This document shows, in pieces, positions 1 to 7,234 of a stretch of 7,926 nt of DNA. This DNA is from JBASRP01 sp044866075 (GTDB lineage: Bacteria > Actinomycetota > AC-67): NCBI GenBank assembly GCA_044866075.1, contig JBIOTQ010000050.1, positions 1-7,926 of the forward strand, written 5' to 3'. The notes beneath the pieces are model-generated. The model ran no database searches. It was not told where the DNA came from and saw nothing but the letters and a program-made list of their open reading frames with translations. How positions within the stretch are numbered: the first letter of the stretch is position 1; every line of letters starts with the position of its first letter. The position numbers and the translations under genes are program-made.

Positions 1-567
1 GTCGCCGGCGGCGCGTCGACCGGCGGCGGCGTAGGGCCGCGGGAGATCGGCCGCGTCATCGGCGTCACGAAGGCGTACGTTACGCGCGTCGGTTCCGGGC
101 CGTTCCCGACCGAGGACACCGGGCCCGACGGCGACGCGATGGGCGAGCGCGGCCACGAGTTCGGCGTCACGACCGGACGCAAGCGCCGCTGCGGGTGGCT
201 CGACGGCGTGCTGCTGCGCTACGCGACGCGCGTGAACTCGCTGACCGACGTGTTCCTGACGAAGCTCGACGTGCTCTCGGGGTTCGAGACGATCAAGCTC
301 GCCGTCGCGTACCGCTATCAGGGTGAGGTGTACGAGGAGTTCCCGCCACACCAGACGATCTTCCACAAGTGCGAGCCGATCTACGAGGAGCTCGACGGCT
401 GGAGCGAGGACATCTCGGACGCGCGGACCTTCACCGAACTCCCCGAGCAGGCGCAGGCCTACGTGCGCCGTATCGAGGACCTCGCCGGCACGCCGGTGAC
501 GCTTGTCTCCGTCGGACCGTCGCGCGACCAGACCGTGCGCCGCGAGCCGATCCGGGTCGGAGCGTAG
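1..567 (+). CDS. purA: Adenylosuccinate synthetase, C-terminal part (5' end outside the window)
   Basis: PurA joins IMP and L-aspartate using GTP to give adenylosuccinate, the first step from IMP to AMP in the cytoplasm. The frame is open from base 1 to the TAG at 565-567 and gives the last 188 residues of a protein that is normally about 430 long, so roughly the first 240 residues, including the N-terminal P-loop, lie upstream. Recognisable family blocks, in order, are GVGPREIG, the TKAYVTRVGSGPFPTE stretch, GHEFGVTTGRKRRCGW (the aspartate-binding loop with its conserved arginines), the TKLDVL segment of the guanine site, CEPIYEELDGW, and the terminal SVGPSRDQT block that closes over the guanine. 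All of these look intact. The stop is 2 bases before purD, so the two are probably co-transcribed. No start can be assigned; an ATG at 139 is internal. Confidence 0.97.
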   Translation, partial: VAGGASTGGGVGPREIGRVIGVTKAYVTRVGSGPFPTEDTGPDGDAMGERGHEFGVTTGRKRRCGWLDGVLLRYATRVNSLTDVFLTKLDVLSGFETIKLAVAYRYQGEVYEEFPPHQTIFHKCEPIYEELDGWSEDISDARTFTELPEQAQAYVRRIEDLAGTPVTLVSVGPSRDQTVRREPIRVGA

Positions 568-569
568 CG

Positions 570-1841
570 ATGCGCATCCTCGTCATCGGTGGTGGCGGAC
601 GGGAGCACGCGCTGACCTGGAAGCTCGCGCAGAACCCGACGATCGACAAGATCTTCGCCGCGCCGGGCAACGCCGGGATCGGCGAGGTCGCCCAGTGCGA
701 GCCGCTCGACATCACACACCCCGCGACCGTCGCCGACTTCGCCGAGGCGCACGGGATCGACCTCACCGTTGTAGGACCGGAAGCTCCTCTCGTCGCCGGG
801 CTCGCCGACGAGCTCGCCGAGCGCGGCCTCAACGTCTTCGGCCCGTCGCGCGCGGCCGCCCGCATCGAGGGATCGAAGGCGTGGGCCAAGGAGCTCATGA
901 TCATGGCGGGTGTGCCCACCGCGCGCAGCGCGACGGTGACGACCATGGAGGACGGGCTCAGGGCGATCGATGAGTTCGGCGCGCCGGTCGTCGTGAAGGC
1001 CGACGGCCTGGCCGCGGGGAAGGGCGTGACCGTCGCGATGGACAGGGCGGGCGCCCAGCAGGCTTTGCGCGAGTGCCTGATCGACCTCGCGTTCGGCGAT
1101 GCCGGCACCACCGTCGTCGTCGAGGAGTTCCTCCAGGGCGAGGAGCTCTCGATCCTCTGCCTGACCGACGGCCGCCACGTCTTGCCGCTGGTTCCGGCGC
1201 AGGACTTCAAGCGCATCGACGACGGCGACCGCGGTCCGAACACCGGCGGGATGGGTTCGTACAGCCCGGTCCCGCACGCTCCGAAGGACATCGTCGAGCG
1301 CGCGGTGCGCGAGGTCTTCGAGCCGATCGTGCAGACGCTCCACGACCAGGACGCGCCCTACGTCGGCTGCCTCTACGGCGGGCTGATGCTCACCGCCGAC
1401 GGGCCCAAGGTGCTCGAGTTCAACTGCCGCTTCGGCGACCCCGAGACGCAGGCGGTCATCCCGCGGCTCTCGAGCGACCTCGCGGAGCTGCTGCTCGCCT
1501 GCACCGAAGGGAACCTCTCCTATTACAAGCCGGCCTGGACCGACGAGGCGTGCGTCGCGGTCGTGCTCGCCTCGGGCGGATACCCGGGCAAGCACCGCAC
1601 GGGGTTCGCGATCGAGGGCTTGGACGAGGCCGCTCAGCGGGATGGGATCGAGGTCTTCCACGCCGGCACCGCACGGCGCGATGGGGCGGTCGTGACGGCT
1701 GGAGGACGCGTGCTCGCCGTCAGCGCGCTCGGTGCCGACCTCGGCGCTGCGCGTTCGCGCGCGTACGCCGCGATTGAGAAGATACGGTTCGAGGGCATGC
1801 ACTACCGCCGGGACATCGCGGAAAAAGCCGCCGAGTGGTAA
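570..1841 (+). CDS. purD: Phosphoribosylamine-glycine ligase (GAR synthetase)
   Basis: PurD is the ATP-grasp ligase that joins 5-phosphoribosylamine and glycine with ATP to form GAR, the second step of de novo purine synthesis. The ATG at 570 gives 423 residues, the usual length (about 420-430). The protein opens directly with the family N-terminus, MRILVIGGGGREHAL. The ATP-grasp glycine-rich loop VVKADGLAAGKGV lies near residues 141-153. The family signature RFGDPETQ is at residues 287-294, with the metal-binding glutamate and asparagine residues just upstream (LEFNC). The frame stays open upstream to 369, but that part overlaps purA and resembles nothing. A GGAG at 559-562 inside the purA end is suitably spaced (7 bases) as ribosome binding site. 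It lies 2 bases after purA and 13 bases before purE. Nothing is missing or unusual. Confidence 0.98.
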   Translation: MRILVIGGGGREHALTWKLAQNPTIDKIFAAPGNAGIGEVAQCEPLDITHPATVADFAEAHGIDLTVVGPEAPLVAGLADELAERGLNVFGPSRAAARIEGSKAWAKELMIMAGVPTARSATVTTMEDGLRAIDEFGAPVVVKADGLAAGKGVTVAMDRAGAQQALRECLIDLAFGDAGTTVVVEEFLQGEELSILCLTDGRHVLPLVPAQDFKRIDDGDRGPNTGGMGSYSPVPHAPKDIVERAVREVFEPIVQTLHDQDAPYVGCLYGGLMLTADGPKVLEFNCRFGDPETQAVIPRLSSDLAELLLACTEGNLSYYKPAWTDEACVAVVLASGGYPGKHRTGFAIEGLDEAAQRDGIEVFHAGTARRDGAVVTAGGRVLAVSALGADLGAARSRAYAAIEKIRFEGMHYRRDIAEKAAEW

Positions 1842-1846
1842 GGGGG
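1841..1846 (+). promoter_or_regulatory. Ribosome binding site of purE
   Basis: AGGGGG lies 8 bases before the ATG at 1855, and its first base is the last base of the purD stop codon. It supports ATG 1855 over the in-frame start-like codons further upstream. Confidence 0.6.
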
Positions 1847-1854
1847 TTGATCGG

Positions 1855-2319
1855 ATGGGGGCGCAAGTCGGAATCGTCTACGGAAGCCCATCGGACAAGG
1901 ACAAGATGGGTCACGCGGCGGCCCTTCTCGAACGCTTCGGCGTGGAGTTCGAGATGGAGGCGATGAGCGCCCACCGCTCGCCCGAGCGTGTCCGTGAGTA
2001 CGCGAGCCGTGCGGAGGACCGCGGACTTCAGGTGCTGATCGCCGGCGCCGGCCGGGCGGCGCATCTCGCCGGCGTCGTCGCCGCGCACACGTCGCTACCG
2101 GTGATCGGCGTACCGCTGTCCGGCGGTGTCATGGACGGCATGGACGCGCTGCTGTCGACGGTTCAGATGCCGAGCGGCGTGCCCGTTGCGACCGTCGGCA
2201 TCGACGCCGCCGCGAACGCCGGCGTCCTGGCCGTGCAGATCCTCGCCGCGAACGACGAGGAGCTACGAAAGAGATTGCGCGAGTTCAAGGACCAGCTGGC
2301 GGAGGGGCTCCGCCTCTAG
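1855..2319 (+). CDS. purE: PurE, N5-carboxyaminoimidazole ribonucleotide mutase / AIR carboxylase catalytic subunit
   Basis: PurE forms CAIR. Class I enzymes rearrange N5-CAIR made by PurK, while class II enzymes carboxylate AIR directly with CO2. The ATG at 1855 gives 154 residues, slightly shorter than the usual 160-170. The phosphate-binding N-terminus is GSPSDKDKM (residues 10-18). SAHRSPER (38-45) carries the candidate catalytic His40. The second active-site loop is GAGRAAHLAG (64-73), and VQMPSGVPVATV (103-114) follows. The AHR form of the 40s loop and the AHL loop point to class I rather than the AHK/GRSN class II type. The loop departs from the common GAGGAAHLPG at Arg67 and Ala72, SDW is replaced by SDK, and the usual GKAGA turn after VATV is shortened to GIDAAA. 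PurK is not in the window, so the class is inferred from these motifs only. Confidence 0.94.
   Translation: MGAQVGIVYGSPSDKDKMGHAAALLERFGVEFEMEAMSAHRSPERVREYASRAEDRGLQVLIAGAGRAAHLAGVVAAHTSLPVIGVPLSGGVMDGMDALLSTVQMPSGVPVATVGIDAAANAGVLAVQILAANDEELRKRLREFKDQLAEGLRL
2301..2307 (+). promoter_or_regulatory. Possible ribosome binding site of ppa
   Basis: GGAGGGG inside the end of purE lies 13 bases before the GTG at 2321. The spacing is long, but it is the only Shine-Dalgarno-like run near this start, and the GTG follows the purE stop by a single base. Confidence 0.4.
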
Positions 2320-2320
2320 C

Positions 2321-2809
2321 GTGGCCGACACCGTCCGCGTGATCGTCGAGATCCCGAAAGGATCGCGGAACAAATACGAGATGGACCACGAGACCGGTCG
2401 CATCCGCCTCGATCGCACGCTGTACGCGAGCGTGCACTACCCGGCCGACTACGGGTTCATCGACGGCACCCTCGGCGAGGACGGTGATCCGCTCGACGCG
2501 CTGGTGCTGGTGTCGGACCCCACCTTCCCCGGTTGCGAGATCGACGTTCGCCCCGTCGGCGTGTTCATGATGCGCGACGAGAAGGGCATCGACCACAAGG
2601 TGCTCTGCGTTCCCGTTTCCGATCCGCTGTGGAGCTCGATCGAGCGGCTGGACGAGGTTCCACATCACCTCCTCAACGAGATCGAGCACTTCTTCGACGT
2701 CTACAAGATGCTCGAACACAAGGAGACCGAGACCGGCGGGTGGGACGGCCAAGAAGGCGCAGCGAAGGTCGTCGCCGACGCGTTCGCGCGCGCGGGGGAG
2801 CACCCATGA
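2321..2809 (+). CDS. ppa: Inorganic pyrophosphatase, family I (soluble)
   Basis: This enzyme hydrolyses PPi to two phosphates with Mg2+ in the cytoplasm and pulls PPi-releasing reactions forward. The GTG at 2321, one base after the purE stop, gives 162 residues, typical of short bacterial family I enzymes. The protein starts with the substrate-binding EIPKGSRNKYE (residues 10-20). YPADYGFIDGT is followed by the metal-binding signature DGDPLD with Asp54, Asp56 and Asp59. The second acidic pair, Asp86 and Asp91, sits in DEKGID. The C-terminal VYKMLEHK supplies the conserved Tyr-Lys pair. All expected active-site residues are present, so it should be functional. It ends in an ATGA overlap with purB. 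Its place inside a purine operon suggests a link to PPi released by PurF when it consumes PRPP; that link is inference. No other family fits. Confidence 0.96.
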   Translation: MADTVRVIVEIPKGSRNKYEMDHETGRIRLDRTLYASVHYPADYGFIDGTLGEDGDPLDALVLVSDPTFPGCEIDVRPVGVFMMRDEKGIDHKVLCVPVSDPLWSSIERLDEVPHHLLNEIEHFFDVYKMLEHKETETGGWDGQEGAAKVVADAFARAGEHP

Positions 2810-4104
2810 TCCGGCGCTACACGCTTCCCGAGATGGGCGCGGTCTGGGATGAACGTGCCAAGTACCGCCACTGGCTGCGCATCGAACTGCTCGCCACCGA
2901 GGCGTGGGCGAAACTCGGCGTCGTCCCCGAGGCCTACCTGAAAGCGATCAGCTCGAAAGCGGCCGAGGTCGACCCGGCGCGGGTCGACGAGCTCGAGGAG
3001 ACCTTGCAGCACGACGTGGTCGCGTTCCTGACCGCGCTCGGGGAGAACGTCGGCGAGGCGGCGCGCTGGATCCACTACGGGATGACGTCCTCGGACCTGC
3101 TCGACACCGCGCTGGCGTTGCAGCTGCGCGAGGCCTCGGACCTGTTGCTCGCGAAGACCGACGCGCTGCTGCAGTCGCTGAAGCGCCGCGCGCTCGAGTT
3201 CCGCGACACGGTCTGCGTCGGCCGCACGCACGGCATCCACGCCGAGCCGACGACGTTCGGGCTGAAGCTCGCCGTTTGGGCGTTCGAAGTGGCGCGCGAT
3301 CGCGAGCGGCTCGCCCGCGCGCGCGACACGGTCGCCGTCGGCAAGATCGCCGGGCCCGTCGGCACCTACGCCAGCGTCGACCCGTTCGTCGAGGAGCACG
3401 TCTGCAAGGAGCTCGGCCTGACGCCCGCGGAGGCCGCGACGCAGGTGCTGCAGCGCGACCGGCACGCCGAGTGGCTGTTCGCGCTCGCGATCACCGCGTC
3501 GACGCTCGAGAAGATCGCGACCGAGATCCGCCACTTGCAACGAACCGAGGTGCGCGAGGCCGAGGAGCCGTTCCGCGAGGGGCAGAAAGGCTCGAGCGCG
3601 ATGCCGCACAAGCGTAATCCGATCATGTGCGAGCGCATCTGCGGGCTCGCGCGCGTCGTGCGCGCGGCGGTTACGCCGGGCCTCGAGAACGTGGCCCTGT
3701 GGCATGAGCGCGACATCTCCCACTCGTCGGCGGAGCGCGTCTTCCTGCCCGACGCGTCGATCGCGCTCGACTACATCCTGCACCTGACGACGAACGTGAT
3801 CGACGGCATGCGCGTCTACCCGGACCGCATGCTCGCGAACCTGAACGCGAGCGGCGGGCTGGTCTACTCGCAAGCGGTGCTGCTGGCGCTCGTCGACGCC
3901 GGCGCGTCGCGCGAGGAGGCGTACGGCATCGTGCAAAGCGCCGGCATGCGCACGTGGGAGCAAGGCGGTGTGTTCCGGGACAACCTTCTCGCCGTCGAGG
4001 CCGTGCGCGAACGCCTCGGCGAGGCGAAGCTCGACGCGATCATGGATCCGCAGCGCTACCTGGTCCACGCGGACCGCATCTTCAAGCGACTGGAACGACT
4101 CTAA
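2806..4104 (+). CDS. purB: Adenylosuccinate lyase
   Basis: PurB acts twice in the pathway. It removes fumarate from SAICAR to give AICAR and from adenylosuccinate to give AMP. The ATG at 2806 overlaps the ppa stop (ATGA), and GGGGGAG at 2794-2800 is a good ribosome binding site. The 432 residues align almost end to end with the Bacillus-type enzyme (about 431), from the MIRRYTLPEM start to the RIFKRLERL end. Catalytic elements of the fumarase/aspartase superfamily are present: QHDVVAF with His69, GRTHGIHAEP with the catalytic His142, TLQRDRHAEW, and the mobile-loop signature GSSAMPHKRNP with the catalytic Ser263. WHERDISHSSAER follows shortly after. It probably works as a homotetramer, as in the family. 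No truncation or frameshift is visible. Confidence 0.98.
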   Translation: MIRRYTLPEMGAVWDERAKYRHWLRIELLATEAWAKLGVVPEAYLKAISSKAAEVDPARVDELEETLQHDVVAFLTALGENVGEAARWIHYGMTSSDLLDTALALQLREASDLLLAKTDALLQSLKRRALEFRDTVCVGRTHGIHAEPTTFGLKLAVWAFEVARDRERLARARDTVAVGKIAGPVGTYASVDPFVEEHVCKELGLTPAEAATQVLQRDRHAEWLFALAITASTLEKIATEIRHLQRTEVREAEEPFREGQKGSSAMPHKRNPIMCERICGLARVVRAAVTPGLENVALWHERDISHSSAERVFLPDASIALDYILHLTTNVIDGMRVYPDRMLANLNASGGLVYSQAVLLALVDAGASREEAYGIVQSAGMRTWEQGGVFRDNLLAVEAVRERLGEAKLDAIMDPQRYLVHADRIFKRLERL

Positions 4105-4109
4105 GGAGG
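4103..4109 (+). promoter_or_regulatory. Ribosome binding site of purC
   Basis: AAGGAGG, the clearest Shine-Dalgarno in the window, overlaps the purB stop and lies 5 bases before the GTG at 4115. It fixes that GTG as the purC start and argues against the in-frame ATG at 3968, which lies inside purB. Confidence 0.75.
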
Positions 4110-4114
4110 GGCAC

Positions 4115-4992
<878 letters not shown>

Positions 4993-4996
<4 letters not shown>

Positions 4997-5250
4997 AGGC
5001 ACGCGTCGCGATCGACGTGATGCTGAAGGACGGCATCCTCGATCCGCAGGGCAAAACGGTGCAGGAGAGCCTGCCGTCGCTCGGTTTCGAGGGCGTGTCC
5101 GAGGTGCGGATCGGCAAGCACATCTCGCTCGAGATCGAGGGCGGATCGCGCGACGAGGTCGTGAAGCGCGTCGAGGAGATGTCGCGCCGGTTCCTCTCGA
5201 ACCCCGTGATCGAGGACTTCACCTACCGGATCGAGGACGGCTCCGCCTAG
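4993..5250 (+). CDS. purS: PurS, structural subunit of FGAM synthase
   Basis: PurS is the small subunit that bridges PurQ (glutaminase) and PurL (synthase) in the three-part FGAM synthase of Gram-positive bacteria and archaea. It takes part in complex assembly and is not itself catalytic. The ATG at 4993 overlaps the purC stop (ATGA) and gives 85 residues, the normal size (about 80-85). Hallmarks are the KARVAIDVMLKDGILDPQG start, the KTVQESLPSLGFEGV helix and turn, the VRIGKHISLEIEG strand, and the NPVIEDFTYRIE end. No ribosome binding site is obvious, so translation probably depends on coupling to purC. Its usual partner purQ does not follow directly: two unrelated genes (5251-6533) come between. 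Confidence 0.97.
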
Positions 5251-6042
5251 ATGTCCGCCCGCGCCCCCGACGCCGGCCCGCGCGACGCCGAAGGGACCGA
5301 GCAGACCCGCAGCATCCGCTTCATCGATTCGATGCCGAGGCCTCTCCTCATCATTTTCCTCGTGTTCGCGGCGGCGGGGATCGGGCTGGTCGTGTACCTG
5401 GTCGGCAACCCGCCGACGAGGACGGAGCTGCCGCTCGCGGAGCGGCGCAGTCCGCCCGTCGACCCCTTCACGCACGACGTAGTTTTAGCCCGTCTCGTCG
5501 ACGTCCCGGATCCACTGCCGCGGGTGAGCGTTCCGTGCGCGGAGGTCGCCGGTCTGGTTATCGAGGGGGGACCGCCGGCCGTCGCACGGATCGTCGGGCC
5601 CGATCCCGACAAGCGCCCCACCGCGCTCGAGGCTCTCTGCCCGCTGGTCCGCGCGAGCTCCGGGGCGCCGGCCGAGCTGCGGGAAGCCATCGCGGCACTC
5701 GCCAAGGCGCGTATCCGGTTCGCGCTGTTCAAGCGGACCGGCGACCTGTCGACCACCGACCTTTCGAACAACCGGATCCTGATCGCCGTCGCCCTGTCGC
5801 GCACGAACGTTCCGCCGCTCACGATCGCGCCGTTGCTCGCGCACGAGGGCTACCACATCGCGAAGGGCCTCCCCGTCACGGCAGCCCAGGAGTATTTCGC
5901 ACGGGTGGCGGAGCTTGGCGCTTGCCGCTTCTTGTTCGAGGTGAAGAACTACCCGCGCGGATGCGCCGATGCCGACGCTATAGTTCGCTTGGGTCAAAAA
6001 CGCGCGGTCGATCTGCTCGTCCGCGCCGGGTTCCCGCGGTGA
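5251..6042 (+). CDS. Single-pass membrane protein with HExxH (zincin-like) motif, putative metallopeptidase
   Basis: I do not recognise a named family. The ATG at 5251 follows the purS stop with no gap and gives 263 residues. Seen: a polar N-terminus with Arg20, Arg23 and Arg30, then one hydrophobic helix at about residues 32-51 (LLIIFLVFAAAGIGLVVYLV). This suggests an N-in, C-out anchor with about 210 residues outside the membrane. That domain contains HEGYH at 198-202 in the context LLAHEGYHIAK, which fits the extended zinc-protease pattern (hydrophobic or small residues flanking HExxH). EYFARVAELGACR follows 12 residues later, where Glu214 or Glu221 could be the third zinc ligand, as in gluzincins. 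Cysteines 96, 130, 225 and 238 could form disulfides outside the cell. Leu79 is encoded by TTA, the only in-frame TTA I found. Peptidase activity is inference; a non-proteolytic zincin-like domain is possible. The gene overlaps the next one by a GTGA. Confidence 0.8.
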   Translation: MSARAPDAGPRDAEGTEQTRSIRFIDSMPRPLLIIFLVFAAAGIGLVVYLVGNPPTRTELPLAERRSPPVDPFTHDVVLARLVDVPDPLPRVSVPCAEVAGLVIEGGPPAVARIVGPDPDKRPTALEALCPLVRASSGAPAELREAIAALAKARIRFALFKRTGDLSTTDLSNNRILIAVALSRTNVPPLTIAPLLAHEGYHIAKGLPVTAAQEYFARVAELGACRFLFEVKNYPRGCADADAIVRLGQKRAVDLLVRAGFPR

Positions 6043-6533
6043 GGAGGTTCGTGGCGGCGGTCGCAGTGGCAGGGGCGTCCCTGACCGCATGCTCCTCGTC
6101 TCCCCATCCGGCCTTCGAGAGCGGCACCCCTCTCCCCGGAACCGTCATCTCCGGACGCGTGATCGCCGAAGACCGCTCGTTCACGTCGGCGGCGGCGGGG
6201 CGCCCGCGCTTCGTCCCCTGCCAGGGCCTGTCCGGCTGCGCGCGGAAGTCTCCCGGGACCGGCGACGCCTACCCGGGCGTGAACCTGCCGCCGGGCATCG
6301 ACGACGACATCGATTACACCCAAGAGTTCGTCCTCTACCTGGTCGGTGCGGCCTTCGAGGAAGCCAGCTTCGAAGATCACACCGCGCACATCCGCGTGCG
6401 GCCGCGCGAGGGCGGCTTCCAGATGGTGAAACTGGACGCGCGCGAGCTGTTCACCTCTGTCGAGCCGAGGTTCACGTTCCAGGACGACACGGGCAAGGTG
6501 CTCTGCACGTCGAGCTGGGAGGGATGCGGGTGA
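6039..6533 (+). CDS. Small predicted lipoprotein, function unknown
   Basis: I do not recognise this family. I chose the GTG at 6039, which overlaps the stop of the preceding gene (GTGA). It gives 164 residues with a complete lipoprotein signal: MRRF, the hydrophobic VAAVAVAGAS, and the lipobox LTAC with lipidation at Cys18, followed by a Ser-rich linker. The alternative GTG at 6051 would lose the two arginines and has GGAGG (6043-6047) only 3 bases away. The mature part has two cysteines in PCQGLSGC (61 and 67) and two at the C-terminus (156 and 163, in CTSSWEGC), which suggests two disulfides. An acidic DDDID patch lies at 88-92, and beta-strand-like segments (EFVLYLVGAAF, HIRVRPR, PRFTFQDD) follow. 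It is probably anchored on the outer face of the cytoplasmic membrane, next to the membrane HExxH protein encoded just before it. They may be partners, but that is inference from gene order. Confidence 0.8.
   Translation: MRRFVAAVAVAGASLTACSSSPHPAFESGTPLPGTVISGRVIAEDRSFTSAAAGRPRFVPCQGLSGCARKSPGTGDAYPGVNLPPGIDDDIDYTQEFVLYLVGAAFEEASFEDHTAHIRVRPREGGFQMVKLDARELFTSVEPRFTFQDDTGKVLCTSSWEGCG
6517..6523 (+). promoter_or_regulatory. Ribosome binding site deciding the purQ start
   Basis: GGGAGGG abuts an ATG at 6524 (no spacer) but lies 6 bases before the GTG at 6530. Normal spacing favours the GTG start. Confidence 0.55.
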
Positions 6534-7234
6534 CGATCGGGGTCGTCCAGTTCCCTGGATCGAACGACGAGCGCGACGCGGTCTGGGCTCTGCGCAGGCT
6601 CGGCGCGGACGCGGTCCTGTTGTGGCACGGCGACGCGGAGCTCCACAGCGTGGACGCGGTCGTCCTCCCCGGCGGCTTCTCCTACGGCGATTACTTGCGC
6701 TGCGGCGCGATCGCGCGGTTCTCGCCTGTGATGAGATCCGTGGTCGAGTTCGCGCGCGCCGGCGGTCCGGTGCTCGGGATCTGCAACGGGTTCCAGGTGC
6801 TGTGCGAGGCGGGCTTGCTGCCCGGCGCGCTGGTACGGAACGAAGGCCTATCGTTCATCTGCGAAGCGGTGAACGTGCGCGTCGAGGACAACGGCTCGCT
6901 GTTCGCAGCCCGCGCGAACGTGGGAGAGGTTCTCACGATCCCGATCAAACACGGGGAAGGACGCTACGTGGTCGACGCTGCGACTCTGAGGTCGATGGAA
7001 GACGGCGGCCGGATCGCGCTGCGCTACTGCACCGCGAGTGGTGAGGTCGTCGCCGAAGCGAACCCGAACGGCGCCACAGCAAACATCGCCGGCGTTTCCA
7101 ACGAAGCCGGCAACGTTTTCGGGATGATGCCCCATCCGGAGCACGCCGTTGACCCCGGCGTCGGGATCCGCTCCGCGGACGGGACGGCGATCCTCGGCTC
7201 GCTGATCGACGCGCTGGCGGGAGTGCGCGCGTGA
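6530..7234 (+). CDS. purQ: FGAM synthase glutaminase subunit PurQ
   Basis: PurQ is a class I glutamine amidotransferase. It hydrolyses glutamine and passes ammonia to PurL within the PurS-PurQ-PurL complex. I favour the GTG at 6530, which forms a GTGA overlap with the lipoprotein stop and puts PGSN at residues 9-12 as in Bacillus PurQ. An ATG at 6524 would add only two residues. The product is 234 residues, normal for the small Gram-positive type. The catalytic triad is visible: Cys85 in the nucleophile elbow GICNGFQVL, and His202 and Glu204 in MMPHPEH. The GGFSYGDYLRCGAIA block (48-62), which includes the oxyanion-hole region, is also present. The end overlaps the purL start (GTGA), so PurQ and PurL are probably made in a fixed ratio, while purS is about 1.3 kb upstream. 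Confidence 0.96.
   Translation: MTIGVVQFPGSNDERDAVWALRRLGADAVLLWHGDAELHSVDAVVLPGGFSYGDYLRCGAIARFSPVMRSVVEFARAGGPVLGICNGFQVLCEAGLLPGALVRNEGLSFICEAVNVRVEDNGSLFAARANVGEVLTIPIKHGEGRYVVDAATLRSMEDGGRIALRYCTASGEVVAEANPNGATANIAGVSNEAGNVFGMMPHPEHAVDPGVGIRSADGTAILGSLIDALAGVRA

Noticed and set aside
369..569. N-terminal extension of purD to an upstream ATG
   Set aside because: The extension overlaps purA out of frame and is Arg-rich nonsense. The family N-terminus starts exactly at the ATG at 570.
459..1802. Long open frame on the - strand opposite purD (about 447 codons)
   Set aside because: Same mirror effect of GC-biased codons; the + strand encodes an intact PurD with all signatures.
5535..6038. 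N-terminal extension of the lipoprotein frame back to 5535
   Set aside because: This part overlaps the membrane HExxH gene out of frame, is Arg/Gly-rich, and would bury the signal peptide inside the protein.
6089..6529. N-terminal extension of purQ back to 6089
   Set aside because: It overlaps the lipoprotein gene out of frame. PurQ homologues begin just before the PGSN motif, matching a start at 6530 or 6524.
5251..6533. Possibility that the two genes are decayed remnants of purF, purM or a split purQ
   Set aside because: No PRPP-binding, amidotransferase or PurM motifs occur in any frame, while the membrane helix, HEGYH and lipobox are coherent features of intact genes. purS, purQ and purL are all complete or open as expected.
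5251..6533. Insertion by a mobile element
   Set aside because: I see no transposase, terminal inverted repeats or target duplication at the edges. The exact stop/start overlaps argue for an established gene pair.
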